In this document: positions 36,655 through 45,132 of the stretch, piece after piece
Numbering within the stretch: position 1 is the first letter of the stretch
How the letters are laid out: every line of letters begins with the position of its first letter
NCBI RefSeq assembly: GCF_011927635.1
Contig: NZ_JAATJB010000001.1
Coordinates: 372,001-436,000 of the forward strand
From: Sphingomonas trueperi
Lineage (GTDB): Bacteria > Pseudomonadota > Alphaproteobacteria > Sphingomonadales > Sphingomonadaceae
DNA: 64,000 bases
Direction: 5' to 3'
The notes under the pieces: model-generated
What the model was told of the DNA's origin: nothing
Databases searched by the model: none
What the model saw: only the letters and a program-made list of their open reading frames with translations
Made by a program: the position numbers and the translations under genes

Positions 36655-36733
36655 AACAGCCTTCCCACATCGTGACATGCGGCAATCGGGGCAGTTCGCC
36701 TCGTGCCGAACGGGCGTCCCTGCGACGCGCGAA

Positions 36734-38023
36734 TCAGCCTCGGTCGCGCCGGCGCGTCGCGATCCAGCCATAGCCGAACAGCAGCACCAGCGCGCCCGCG
36801 GCGACGAGATAGGGCAGCGCGCCCCAGAGCTCGTACATCGCCACGCCGATCGACGGGCCCAGCACGAAGGCCGCGCCGTTGATCGAGGTGACCCGCCCCG
36901 CCACGGACCCTTGCGCATGCGGCCCCACCGCGAGCGAGGCGCCGGCGGTGAAGCCGGGCCGCGCGAAGCCCATGCCGAGCGCGATCGTCGCATAGCCGAG
37001 CGCGATGCCGTACAGCGATCCCGCCATCGCGGTCATGCCGCAGCCCAGCGCGCCGAGCGCAGCCCCGGCCAGGATCAGCGCGCGCGGCTTGAGCTCGAGC
37101 AGCGGGATGAGCCCCCATTGGACGAGCAGCGAGGCGCCCGCGCCGATCATCAGCACCAGCCCGGTCGGCTCCAGCGCGGCGGCAGGCGCGAGCGCCAGCC
37201 GGTCGATGATCAGGAAGCCGATCGCCTGGCCGGTCATCGCCTGGGCATGGCCGGTGACCAGCCCGGCGATCATCCAGGGGCGCACGCGCGCGTCGAAGGT
37301 GCGGATGTGCTCGACATGCTCGCCCATCGCGGCCGTCACATTGGCGCCGGTCCCCTGGCCGCCGATCGAGGGATAGCTGGGCGCGGCGCCATGCTCGATC
37401 GCACCCGAATCGGCGGGCAGCAGCCGCAACACCGCGACCAGCAGCACCAGCCCCACCGCGCTGGCGGCGAAGGCCGGGCCGGACAGGCCGATCAGCGGGC
37501 CGCCGGGCCAGAGATGCCCCATCACCAGATAGGGCGCGACCGCGGGCCCCAGGATCGTCCCCAGCCCGAAGGCCGAGGCGAGCAGGGTCAGCGCCTTGGT
37601 CCGCTCCTCGCGGCTGGTGCGCGCGGCGACGATCGCCTGCACCGCCGGCGGCGCCGCCGATCCGAAGCCGCCATAGAGCATGCGGCCGACGACGAAGGCG
37701 GCGAAGGTGGCGAACGGGCTCAGCACACCGTTGATGCCGAGCGCGAGGCACAGCCCGCACAGCCCCAGCGAGGCGGTGAAGCCGAGGATGCCGAGCAGCA
37801 CCATGGCACGCCGCCCCGCGCGCTCGGACCGGTTCGCCCAGAAGGGCGCGGTGAGCATCCACAGCAGCGCCGAGACCGAGAACACCGCCGCCACCGCGCT
37901 GTCGGCGGCGTGCAGCGAGCGGCCGAGCGCCGGCAGGATCGATTGGAGCGCGGTATTGCCGGCGGCGATCATCAGCATCACGCCGAACAGCAGCGCGAAA
38001 TCGCGATCGATCGCTCGGCTCAT
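36734..38023 (-). CDS. MFS transporter
   Basis: 429 residues with 12 membrane segments. The first cytoplasmic loop reads FWANRSERAGRRAMV, an MFS signature, and GSVAGRVTSINGAAFVLGP lies in the second half. ATG 38023 (MSRAIDRDFAL) is chosen because it overlaps the upstream monooxygenase stop as ATGA. The central loop (about 190-225) is long and polar. It resembles multidrug or metabolite exporters; substrate unknown. Confidence 0.9.
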   Translation of the reverse strand: MSRAIDRDFALLFGVMLMIAAGNTALQSILPALGRSLHAADSAVAAVFSVSALLWMLTAPFWANRSERAGRRAMVLLGILGFTASLGLCGLCLALGINGVLSPFATFAAFVVGRMLYGGFGSAAPPAVQAIVAARTSREERTKALTLLASAFGLGTILGPAVAPYLVMGHLWPGGPLIGLSGPAFAASAVGLVLLVAVLRLLPADSGAIEHGAAPSYPSIGGQGTGANVTAAMGEHVEHIRTFDARVRPWMIAGLVTGHAQAMTGQAIGFLIIDRLALAPAAALEPTGLVLMIGAGASLLVQWGLIPLLELKPRALILAGAALGALGCGMTAMAGSLYGIALGYATIALGMGFARPGFTAGASLAVGPHAQGSVAGRVTSINGAAFVLGPSIGVAMYELWGALPYLVAAGALVLLFGYGWIATRRRDRG

Positions 38024-38343
38024 GCGCGATGCCACCGATAGCCGCGCTCGACCCGCGTGACGATCACCTCATACCATTCGTACCAGCGCGCGCGGCCCTT
38101 GGCGCGAATGGCGGCGTGTTCGGGATGGTCGCGCCACGCGGCGGCGCTGGCATCATCGGCCCAATAGCTGATCGTGATCCCCACGCCCGCAGGCCCGCGC
38201 TGCGATTCGACGCCGCGATAGCCTGGCTGCTGCGCCGCGAGCACGTCCATCGCCATCGCTGCCTCGGCATAGCCTGCATCGTCGTCGGCGGTGCGCTTCG
38301 ATACGAACAGCACCGCGGTTTGGCCGGTACGATCCTCTCCCAT
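38020..38343 (-). CDS. Antibiotic biosynthesis monooxygenase (ABM) domain protein
   Basis: 107 residues forming one ferredoxin-like ABM fold: VLFVSKRTADDDAGYAEA, GYRGVESQRG, ISYWADDASAAAWRDHPEH. Members are small dimeric cofactor-free oxygenases or haem-degrading enzymes, and many have no known substrate. It is coupled to the MFS gene by a four-base overlap. It could detoxify a compound that the transporter exports; that is inference. Confidence 0.85.
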   Translation of the reverse strand: MGEDRTGQTAVLFVSKRTADDDAGYAEAAMAMDVLAAQQPGYRGVESQRGPAGVGITISYWADDASAAAWRDHPEHAAIRAKGRARWYEWYEVIVTRVERGYRWHRA

Positions 38344-38406
38344 GCGGAAATCGTAGAGGGGACTCGACGCTTTGCAATCCGTACGCGCCCTGCGAGAGCA
38401 TGCCGC

Positions 38407-39168
38407 ATGATCACCGACTGGCATTTCTATGCGCTCGCCGTGCCCGCCGTGCTGCTGCTCGGCCTCTCCAAGGGCGGGTTCGCCGGCATGGGCGCGCTGT
38501 CGCTGCCGCTGCTGGCGCTCGCGATCGATCCGGTGCGCGCCGCCGCGATCACGCTGCCGATCCTGATCCTGCAGGACGTGGTGAGCGTCTGGGCGTTCCG
38601 CCGCACCGTCGACTGGCGGCTGCTGGGCTGGATGCTGCCCGGATCGATGGCGGGGATCGCGCTCGGCTATGGCTTCGCCGCGAGCGTCTCGCCGGTGCTG
38701 GTGCTGGCGGCGGTGGGGGCGATCTCGATCCTGTTCGGGATCTACCGGCTGTGGGCGAGCGGCCGGTCGACGCCGGCGATGGCCGCGCGCTGGCCCGAAT
38801 GGGTGGGCAGCCTGTTCGGGGTCGCGTCGGGGTTCACCAGCCAGATCGCCCATGCCGGCCAGCCGCCCTTCCAGCTCTGGGTGCTGCCGCGCAGGCTGCC
38901 GCGCGACCGGCTGGTGGGGACGACGGCGATCTTCTTCGCCGCCACCAACTGGATCAAGGTGCCGGCCTATTGGGCGCTGGGGCAGTTCACACCCGCGAAC
39001 CTGCTGACCTCGGCGGCGCTGTTCCCGCTGGCGCTGGTGTCGACGCTGGCGGGGGTGTGGCTGGTGCGGCGGGTGTCGCCCGAGCGATTCTACACCGCGA
39101 TCTATGTGCTGATGATCGCGGTGGGCGGGGCGCTGATCTGGGAGGCAGTGGGGAAGGCAGCTTCTTAA
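38407..39168 (+). CDS. TSUP (TauE/SafE) family permease
   Basis: 253 residues with about eight membrane segments. The repeated TSUP pattern is seen: LLGLSKGGFAGMGALSLPLL in the first half and GFTSQIAHAGQPPFQLW in the second. The family moves sulfite, sulfonates or other organic anions across the inner membrane. ATG 38407 begins directly at the first segment. It diverges from the ABM gene. A palindromic repeat follows the stop. Confidence 0.88.
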   Translation: MITDWHFYALAVPAVLLLGLSKGGFAGMGALSLPLLALAIDPVRAAAITLPILILQDVVSVWAFRRTVDWRLLGWMLPGSMAGIALGYGFAASVSPVLVLAAVGAISILFGIYRLWASGRSTPAMAARWPEWVGSLFGVASGFTSQIAHAGQPPFQLWVLPRRLPRDRLVGTTAIFFAATNWIKVPAYWALGQFTPANLLTSAALFPLALVSTLAGVWLVRRVSPERFYTAIYVLMIAVGGALIWEAVGKAAS

Positions 39169-39171
39169 ACG

Positions 39172-39274
39172 CCTCCTCCTTGGAGGAGGGGTTTGGGGGT
39201 GGAGGGATTCCAGAACCTCCGTTGCTCTCGGTGAGACACCGCCCCACCCCAACCCCTCCCCTGAAGGGGAGGGG
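39172..39274. repeat. Palindromic GC-rich element between the TSUP gene and prs
   Basis: Left arm 39172-39205 and right arm 39241-39274 are imperfect inverted repeats with CTCCTCCTTGGAGGAGG and CCCCTCCCCTGAAGGGGAGG hairpins, of the same style as the in-gene elements at 34, 21072 and 44731. It may serve as a two-way terminator for the converging genes. Confidence 0.75.
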
Positions 39275-39286
39275 CTTAGGAGAGAA

Positions 39287-40222
39287 TTAGTCGAACAGGC
39301 TCGACACCGAGCTTTCGTCGGCGATGCGGCGGATCGCCTCGGCGATCAGCGGCGCGATGGTGAGGTGGCGGACCTTCTCGCCGGCCGCGACGATCTCGTG
39401 GTTGCCGATCGAATCGGTGATCACCAGCTCGCGCAGCTCGGACTTGGCGACGCGCGCCATCGCCGCGCCGGAGAGCACGCCGTGCGTACAATAGGCCACC
39501 ACGTCCTCGGCCCCCGCCGCCTTGAGCGCCGCGGCGGCGTTGCACAGCGTGCCGGCCGAATCGACGATGTCGTCGATCAGGATGCAGAAACGGCCCTTCA
39601 CCTCGCCGATGATGTTCATCACTTCCGACTCACCGGGACGCTCGCGCCGCTTGTCGACGATCGCCAGCGGGGCGTTGTCGAGCCGCTTGGCGAGCTGGCG
39701 CGCGCGCACCACGCCGCCGACGTCGGGCGAGACGACCATCCACTGCTTGTCGATGAAGCGCGTCTGGATGTCGGCCGACATCACCGGCGCCGCGAACAGA
39801 TTGTCGGTCGGGATGTCGAAGAAGCCCTGGATCTGACCGGCGTGGAGGTCGACCGAGAGCACGCGGTTGGCGCCCGCGGTGGTGATCAGGTTGGCGACCA
39901 GCTTGGCCGAGATCGGCGTGCGGGGGCCCGGCTTCCGGTCCTGGCGGGCATAGCCGAAATAGGGGAGCACCGCGGTGATCCGCTTGGCCGACGCGCGGCG
40001 GAGCGCGTCGATCATGATCAGCAGCTCCATGAGGTTGTCGTTCGCCGGATAGCTGGTCGACTGGAGCACGAACACGTCCTCGCCGCGGACATTCTCGAGG
40101 ATCTCGACGAAGATCTCTTCATCCGCGAAGCGGCGGACGTTCGCCTGGGTGAGCGGAATTTCCAGATAATCGGCGATGGCGCTCGCCAGCGGCAGGTTCG
40201 AATTGCCGGCCATGAGTTTCAT
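39287..40222 (-). CDS. prs: Ribose-phosphate pyrophosphokinase
   Basis: 311 residues. The PRPP motif is [14 protein letters not shown], the catalytic loop [13 protein letters not shown], and the ATP loop [21 protein letters not shown]. It makes PRPP from ribose 5-phosphate and ATP, for nucleotides, histidine and NAD. ATG 40222 (MKLMAGNSN) is the usual family start. The tonB-like gene diverges from it over a 200-base gap in which I find no convincing promoter. Confidence 0.97.
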   Translation of the reverse strand: MKLMAGNSNLPLASAIADYLEIPLTQANVRRFADEEIFVEILENVRGEDVFVLQSTSYPANDNLMELLIMIDALRRASAKRITAVLPYFGYARQDRKPGPRTPISAKLVANLITTAGANRVLSVDLHAGQIQGFFDIPTDNLFAAPVMSADIQTRFIDKQWMVVSPDVGGVVRARQLAKRLDNAPLAIVDKRRERPGESEVMNIIGEVKGRFCILIDDIVDSAGTLCNAAAALKAAGAEDVVAYCTHGVLSGAAMARVAKSELRELVITDSIGNHEIVAAGEKVRHLTIAPLIAEAIRRIADESSVSSLFD

Positions 40223-40422
40223 TGGTGCGTGGCCTCCCGTGCCGCGTCGCGATGTCCCGATGCTCGCGCCCTTTAGTGCGACGTTTCCGTGACGCAAAGA
40301 GGGCATCGACGCCCCGCCTGTGCCAGCGCTGCACCGCGGATGCTTTACGAGGACGATACGACGTTATACCATCTCTTTCACCCGGCGTTCAGAGACCGGT
40401 GTTGGAGAAGGAGTGCAAGGTG

Positions 40423-41094
40423 ATGCATGCCGATACCCGCTATCATGCCAGTGCACCGCGTTCGGTCAGCTTCGGGGCCGCGCTCGCCATCAATGGGGCG
40501 ATCCTCGCGGGGGTGATCTTCGCCGCGCCGAATATCGTGGTGCTCGAGGACCCGCCGGTGGTGATGGACCCGGTGGACGTGCGCGACCGTCCGCCGCCCC
40601 CGCCGGAGGACGAGACGAAGCCGGTTGAAAACGTGCAGCCGCGCACGTCCGCGCCGCCGGTCGCGCCGAAGCCGCTGGTGGACACGGACAGCACGACAAG
40701 CATCGAAACCACGACGAAGATCCCCGATGCGCTTCCGCCGATCGGGAAGCCGGCCGATCCCGGCCCCACGACGACGATCGATCCGCCCAAGCCCGTCCCC
40801 GCACTGATCGGCGCGACCGCCGATCCGCGCTATGCGCAGGATTTCCAGCCCGAATATCCGGCGCAGGAGATGCGCGCCCAGCGCGACGGGCTGGTCACCC
40901 TGCGCGTGCTGATCGGCGCCGACGGGCGGGTGAAGGCGGTGGAGCCGGTCAGCGCCACCAGCGACGCCTTCTTCGCCGTCACCAGACGCCAGGCGCTCGG
41001 CAAATGGCGCTTCCGTGCCGCCACCCGCGGCGGTGTGCCTGAGGAAAGCTGGAAGACCATGACCGTCCGTTTCCGGATCGAAGACGCCCGCTGA
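40423..41094 (+). CDS. TonB-family energy transducer
   Basis: 223 residues: short cytoplasmic tail, one membrane anchor (about 16-38), Pro/Thr-rich periplasmic linker (about 40-130) and C-terminal TonB domain (PEYPAQEMRAQRDGLVTLRV, GKWRFRAATRGG). It passes proton-motive energy from ExbBD to outer-membrane receptors. ATG 40423 has AGAAGGAG nine bases upstream; the GTG just before it is an alternative. ExbB and ExbD genes are not in the window. It could serve the receptor at 24645-27419. Confidence 0.92.
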   Translation: MHADTRYHASAPRSVSFGAALAINGAILAGVIFAAPNIVVLEDPPVVMDPVDVRDRPPPPPEDETKPVENVQPRTSAPPVAPKPLVDTDSTTSIETTTKIPDALPPIGKPADPGPTTTIDPPKPVPALIGATADPRYAQDFQPEYPAQEMRAQRDGLVTLRVLIGADGRVKAVEPVSATSDAFFAVTRRQALGKWRFRAATRGGVPEESWKTMTVRFRIEDAR

Positions 41095-41167
41095 TCGCCC
41101 TCCGATCCCAGCGGCGTGGACGCGGGGGCTGGCCCTGGAGCCCCCGCGTCCCTATCTTCGGCCACCG

Positions 41168-41515
41168 ATGACCTTCCTCAAGTACATCTCGCCGCTCAAG
41201 GCACTGCGCGACCTTCGCGGCTATCTGGCGACGCGCAAGAAGCACGAGCTCTGGTTCATGATGCTCGCACTGGCGATCACCTTCGGCATCATCGTGATGT
41301 TCGTGAAGGATTCGCACGTGCCGGTGCCGTACAAGAAGAACATCATCTACGTCGACAGCTGGCCGATCACCCGCACCGAGGAAGAGATCCGCGCCAAGCA
41401 GCGCGTCGACGAGGCGAAGCGCAAGGAAGAGGAAGCGGCCTTCCTCGAGCGGCAGAAAAAGCGCCAGGCCGAGTTCAAGAAATATGACGACTGGCTGAAG
41501 AAGCACGGGATTTGA
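41168..41515 (+). CDS. Small membrane protein of unknown function, coupled to ribD
   Basis: 115 residues: basic N-terminus, one membrane segment (about 30-46), then a highly charged coiled coil (EEEIRAKQRVDEAKRKEEEA). Probably anchored in the inner membrane with the coiled coil in the periplasm or cytoplasm. Its stop overlaps the TTG start of ribD (TTGA). I do not recognise a family function. Confidence 0.75.
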   Translation: MTFLKYISPLKALRDLRGYLATRKKHELWFMMLALAITFGIIVMFVKDSHVPVPYKKNIIYVDSWPITRTEEEIRAKQRVDEAKRKEEEAAFLERQKKRQAEFKKYDDWLKKHGI

Positions 41516-42477
41516 ACGACGCGCGCTGGATGGCGGTGGCGCTCGGCCTGGCCGAGCGGGGCAAGGGGCGGACGGCGCCCAATCCCAATGTCGGCTGCGT
41601 GCTGGTGCGCGATGGCCGGATCGTCGGCCGCGGCTGGACCCAGCCGGGCGGGCGTCCCCATGCCGAGGCGATGGCGCTGGCGGAAGCCGGCGAGGCTGCG
41701 CGTGGTGCCACCGCCTATGTCACGCTGGAGCCCTGCGCGCATGTCTCGCCGCGCGGCCCGGCCTGCAGCGACCTGCTGGTCGCGGCTGGTGTCGCCCGCG
41801 TCGTCGCCGCGCTGCGCGATCCCGATCCCCGCACCGACGGCACCGGCTTCGCCCGGCTGGAAGAGGCTGGCATCGCGGTCGAATCGGGCCTGATGGCGGC
41901 CGAGGCACGCCGCAGCATGGCCGGCTTCCTCACCCGTCTCGCCAAGCGCCGCCCGCACGTCACGCTCAAGCTCGCCACCTCGCTCGACGGCCGCATCGCG
42001 CTCTCGACCGGCGAGAGCAAGTGGATCACCGGCCCCCAGGCCCGCGCCCACGCCCATCTCGAACGCGCCCGGCACGACGGCATCCTGGTCGGCCGCGGCA
42101 CCTTCCTCGCCGATGTCCCGAAGCTGGACGTGCGGCTGCCCGGCCTTGCCGATCGCGCGCCGCGCCGCATCCTGCTCTCCGCCACCGGCCCCACCCCGCC
42201 TGACTGGGAGCGGATCGCCGACATCGCCGATATTCGCCACCTGGCGGGCATCGACACGCTGATGGTGGAAGGCGGCGCCAAGGCGGCTACCGCGTTCCTG
42301 CGCGCCGACATGGTCGACCGGCTCCTCCTCTACCGCGCGCCGATCCTGCTCGGCGGCGGCAAACCCGCGGTCGAGGCATTCGGCCTCGCCGCATTGTCCG
42401 AGGCGCATGATCGCTGGCGCCTGCTGGACTCTCGACTGCTTGGCAGCGATCGGTTCGAGGTCTACGAGCGCAACTGA
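41512..42477 (+). CDS. ribD: Bifunctional deaminase/reductase RibD
   Basis: 321 residues, TTG start overlapping the previous stop. The deaminase zinc site is HAEAMA with PCAHVSPRGPAC; the reductase domain starts near residue 150 (KLATSLDGRIALSTGESKWITG). The reductase is shorter than usual (E. coli RibD is 367 residues): the middle between PRRILLS and DTLMVEGGA is compressed. It catalyses deamination and reduction of the pyrimidine in riboflavin synthesis. Confidence 0.95.
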   Translation: MNDARWMAVALGLAERGKGRTAPNPNVGCVLVRDGRIVGRGWTQPGGRPHAEAMALAEAGEAARGATAYVTLEPCAHVSPRGPACSDLLVAAGVARVVAALRDPDPRTDGTGFARLEEAGIAVESGLMAAEARRSMAGFLTRLAKRRPHVTLKLATSLDGRIALSTGESKWITGPQARAHAHLERARHDGILVGRGTFLADVPKLDVRLPGLADRAPRRILLSATGPTPPDWERIADIADIRHLAGIDTLMVEGGAKAATAFLRADMVDRLLLYRAPILLGGGKPAVEAFGLAALSEAHDRWRLLDSRLLGSDRFEVYERN

Positions 42478-43085
42478 TGTTCACCGGAATCGTAAGCGAT
42501 GTCGGCACGATCGACGCGGTAGCGCGCCAGGGCGACCTGCGCGTGCGCGTGGCGACGGCCTATCCCACCCATGAGATCGATCTCGGCGCCTCGGTCGCCT
42601 GCTCGGGCGTGTGCCTGACGGTGGTCGACAAGGGACCCGGCTGGCTCGACTTCGACGTGTCGGGCGAGACCGTCTCGCGCACCGCCGACGACCAGTGGAC
42701 CGCCGGCCGCAAGCTCAACCTCGAGCGTGCACTGCGCCTCGGCGACGAGTTGGGCGGACATATCGTCACCGGCCATGTCGACGGCATCGGGCGGGTGAAG
42801 CTGATCGAGGCGATCGATGGCTCGCACCATGTCGTGATCGCGGCGGGGCCGGAGATCGCGCCGTACGTTGCGCCCAAGGGCTCGATCACCGTCGACGGCG
42901 TGTCGCTGACGGTCAACGCGGTGGACGATACGCCCGAGGGCGTCGAATTCCACCTCAACATCATTCCGCACACCGCCGCCGTCACCACCTTCGGTGCGCT
43001 GAAGCCCGGCCAGGCGGTCAATCTGGAGATCGACGTGCTGGCGCGCTATCTTCAGCGCATGGAGGCATTGCGTGCCAAAGGCTGA
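42477..43085 (+). CDS. ribE: Riboflavin synthase alpha subunit
   Basis: 202 residues with the two lumazine-binding repeats, MFTGIVSDVG at the N-terminus and GGHIVTGHVDGIG near residue 95. It dismutates two lumazines to riboflavin. The ATG overlaps the ribD stop by one base, and the stop lies within the start of ribB (14-base overlap). Confidence 0.97.
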   Translation: MFTGIVSDVGTIDAVARQGDLRVRVATAYPTHEIDLGASVACSGVCLTVVDKGPGWLDFDVSGETVSRTADDQWTAGRKLNLERALRLGDELGGHIVTGHVDGIGRVKLIEAIDGSHHVVIAAGPEIAPYVAPKGSITVDGVSLTVNAVDDTPEGVEFHLNIIPHTAAVTTFGALKPGQAVNLEIDVLARYLQRMEALRAKG

Positions 43086-44208
43086 ACTCGCCGCGCTCAA
43101 GCACGGCTTCCTCTCCTCGCCCGAGGAACTGATCGACGAGGCCCGCAACGGCCGGATGTTCATCCTGGTCGATGACGAGGATCGCGAGAATGAAGGCGAT
43201 CTGGTCATCCCGGCGCAGATGGCGACGCCCGACGCGATCAACTTCATGGCCAAGTACGGCCGCGGGCTGATCTGCCTCGCCATGACCAAGACGCGGGTCG
43301 ACCAGCTCGGGCTCGAGCTGATGAGCCGTGCCAACGGTACCCGCCACGAAACCGCCTTCACCGTCTCGATCGAGGCCAAGGAAGGCGTGACCACCGGCAT
43401 CTCCGCCGCCGACCGGGCCCGCACCATCTCGGTCGCGATCGACGCGAGCAAGGACCGGGCGGACATCGTCACCCCGGGCCATGTCTTCCCGCTGGTCGCG
43501 CGCGACGGCGGCGTGCTGGTCCGCGCCGGGCATACCGAGGCGGCGGTCGACGTTGCCCGCCTCGCCGGGCTCAACCCCGCCGGCGTGATCTGCGAGATCA
43601 TGAAGGACGACGGCACGATGGCGCGGCTCGACGATCTCGTCGGCTTCGCCCAGCTCCACAATCTCAAGATCGGCACGATCCGCGACCTGATCGCCTATCG
43701 CCGTCGCTACGACCATCTCGTCGAGCAGCGCGCCGAGGCGAGCTTCACCAGCGAATGGGGCGGCGAGTGGCGCGCCCTCACCTTCTGGAACAAGGCGACG
43801 GGCAGCGAGCAGGTCGCGCTGGTCAAGGGCCGGATCGATCCCGACAAGCCTACCTTGGTGCGGATGCACGCACTGTCGCCCTTTGCCGATGTGTTCGGCG
43901 AGGGGGGCCCGCGCGGCGGGCTGCTGCGCAAGTCGATGGAGATCATCGGCAAGGAAGGTGCGGGCGTGATCGTGGTGATCAACCGCCCCCGCCCCGACGG
44001 CTATACCGTGGCGCTGCAGACCCGCAGCGGCGCGATTCCGCCCAAGGACATGGACGAGCTGCGCGACTACGGCGTCGGCGCGACCATCCTTACCGAGCTC
44101 GGCGTGCAGGAGATGATCCTGCTCTCCAACACCCATCACACGCTGATCGGGCTCGACGGCTACGGCCTGTCGATCGCCGGCACGCGCCCCATCGATTCGG
44201 AGCAATAA
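43072..44208 (+). CDS. ribB: 3,4-dihydroxy-2-butanone 4-phosphate synthase with degenerate GTP cyclohydrolase II domain (RibBX type)
   Basis: 378 residues, GTG start. The N-terminal DHBP synthase domain (about 1-215) is intact: [12 protein letters not shown], and [19 protein letters not shown]. The C-terminal GTP cyclohydrolase II-like domain (about 220-370) lacks the zinc cysteines and the usual DVFGSLRCDCGEQ loop; the site reads [16 protein letters not shown]. It should therefore make the four-carbon precursor only, and an active GTP cyclohydrolase must be encoded elsewhere. It is coupled to ribE and ribH. Confidence 0.93.
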   Translation: MPKAELAALKHGFLSSPEELIDEARNGRMFILVDDEDRENEGDLVIPAQMATPDAINFMAKYGRGLICLAMTKTRVDQLGLELMSRANGTRHETAFTVSIEAKEGVTTGISAADRARTISVAIDASKDRADIVTPGHVFPLVARDGGVLVRAGHTEAAVDVARLAGLNPAGVICEIMKDDGTMARLDDLVGFAQLHNLKIGTIRDLIAYRRRYDHLVEQRAEASFTSEWGGEWRALTFWNKATGSEQVALVKGRIDPDKPTLVRMHALSPFADVFGEGGPRGGLLRKSMEIIGKEGAGVIVVINRPRPDGYTVALQTRSGAIPPKDMDELRDYGVGATILTELGVQEMILLSNTHHTLIGLDGYGLSIAGTRPIDSEQ

Positions 44209-44627
44209 TGGCCAACGTCCTCATCGTCGAAGCGCGCTTCTACGAGCATCTCAACGACCTGCTGATCGCCGGCGCCAAGGCCGCGATCGAGGCGGCGGGC
44301 CACAAGGCCGAGGTGATCACCGTGCCGGGCGCGCTGGAGATCCCGGGCGCGGTCGCGCTGGCGGCGGACAGCGGCCGTTACGACGCCTTCGTCGCGATCG
44401 GCGTGGTGATCCGCGGCGAGACCTATCATTTCGAGATCGTCGCGGGCGAGAGCGCACGCGGGCTGATGGCGCTGTCGATGGACGGCGTCGCGATCGGCAA
44501 CGGCATCCTGACGGTGGAGAATGAGGCGCAGGCGCTGGTCCGCGCCGATCCGAAGCAGAAGGACAAGGGCGGCGAGGCGGCCAAGGCGGCGCTGGCGATG
44601 CTGGCGCTCAAGGCCAAGTTCGGCTGA
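44208..44627 (+). CDS. ribH: 6,7-dimethyl-8-ribityllumazine synthase
   Basis: 139 residues. ATG 44208 overlaps the ribB stop (TAATG). Motifs [11 protein letters not shown] and GETYHFEIV with the catalytic His are visible. It joins the pyrimidine and four-carbon units to form lumazine, the substrate of RibE. It ends the recognisable riboflavin genes; the next gene starts four bases later. Confidence 0.97.
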   Translation: MANVLIVEARFYEHLNDLLIAGAKAAIEAAGHKAEVITVPGALEIPGAVALAADSGRYDAFVAIGVVIRGETYHFEIVAGESARGLMALSMDGVAIGNGILTVENEAQALVRADPKQKDKGGEAAKAALAMLALKAKFG

Positions 44628-44631
44628 TCCC

Positions 44632-45132
44632 ATGGACATGCCGCCCTCCCGCTACCGAGTAGAAGAGCGGGGGCGGCGGCTGGTCGTGGTGGATCGCACC
44701 ACCGGGCGCGAAGTGTCCCAAAGCAAATCTCCCCTTCCGCTTGCGGGAGGGGTCGGGGGAGGGGGTGGCCGTACCGGCCGACGGCGTGTCGGGGGAGATC
44801 CTCCCCCTGCCCCTCCCGCAAGCGGAAGGGGTGCGCAAGGCTGGCGGTTCGGGATCCAACGGCCGAGAACCACACCCGATAGTTTCGTTACGCGCAGCTG
44901 GTTCGACGCCAAGGCGCCGCGCACGATCAAGCTCAACTATACCGCGCATTCGCGGCTGGCGGCGCTGCGCTTCGGCGGCGCGATCCTGATCGCGCTGCTG
45001 GTGACGGGCAGCTTCCTGTTCTGGCCCTGGTTTCCCTTCCTGATCGGCATGGTGCTGGCCCCACCAAAAATGCGTGCGCATTTCCGCGCGGCCAGCACCC
45101 GCTGGATCGACGGCTTCGATCAGGCCGACTGA
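44632..45132 (+). CDS. Small membrane protein of unknown function, with an in-frame repeat insert
   Basis: 166 residues. Residues 1-33 and 68 onward look like ordinary coding sequence; one or two hydrophobic segments lie at about 120-145 (ILIALLVTGSFLFWPWFPFL). Residues 34-67 are Gly/Pro/Arg-rich and are encoded by the palindromic repeat at 44731-44831. It is four bases after ribH and ends 13 bases inside the convergent ene-reductase gene. I do not recognise a family. Confidence 0.65.
   Translation: MDMPPSRYRVEERGRRLVVVDRTTGREVSQSKSPLPLAGGVGGGGGRTGRRRVGGDPPPAPPASGRGAQGWRFGIQRPRTTPDSFVTRSWFDAKAPRTIKLNYTAHSRLAALRFGGAILIALLVTGSFLFWPWFPFLIGMVLAPPKMRAHFRAASTRWIDGFDQAD
44731..44831. repeat. Palindromic element inside the small membrane protein gene
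   Basis: Arms 44731-44761 and 44801-44831 are inverted repeats matching at 29 of 31 bases. The frame stays open across the element and encodes PAPPASGRGA, the same peptide in the same frame and orientation as the ligD element. Confidence 0.85.

Noticed and set aside
41094..41512. FMN riboswitch before ribD
   Set aside because: The ribD start overlaps the previous gene and the short gap before that gene (41095-41167) shows no RFN-like conserved stems.
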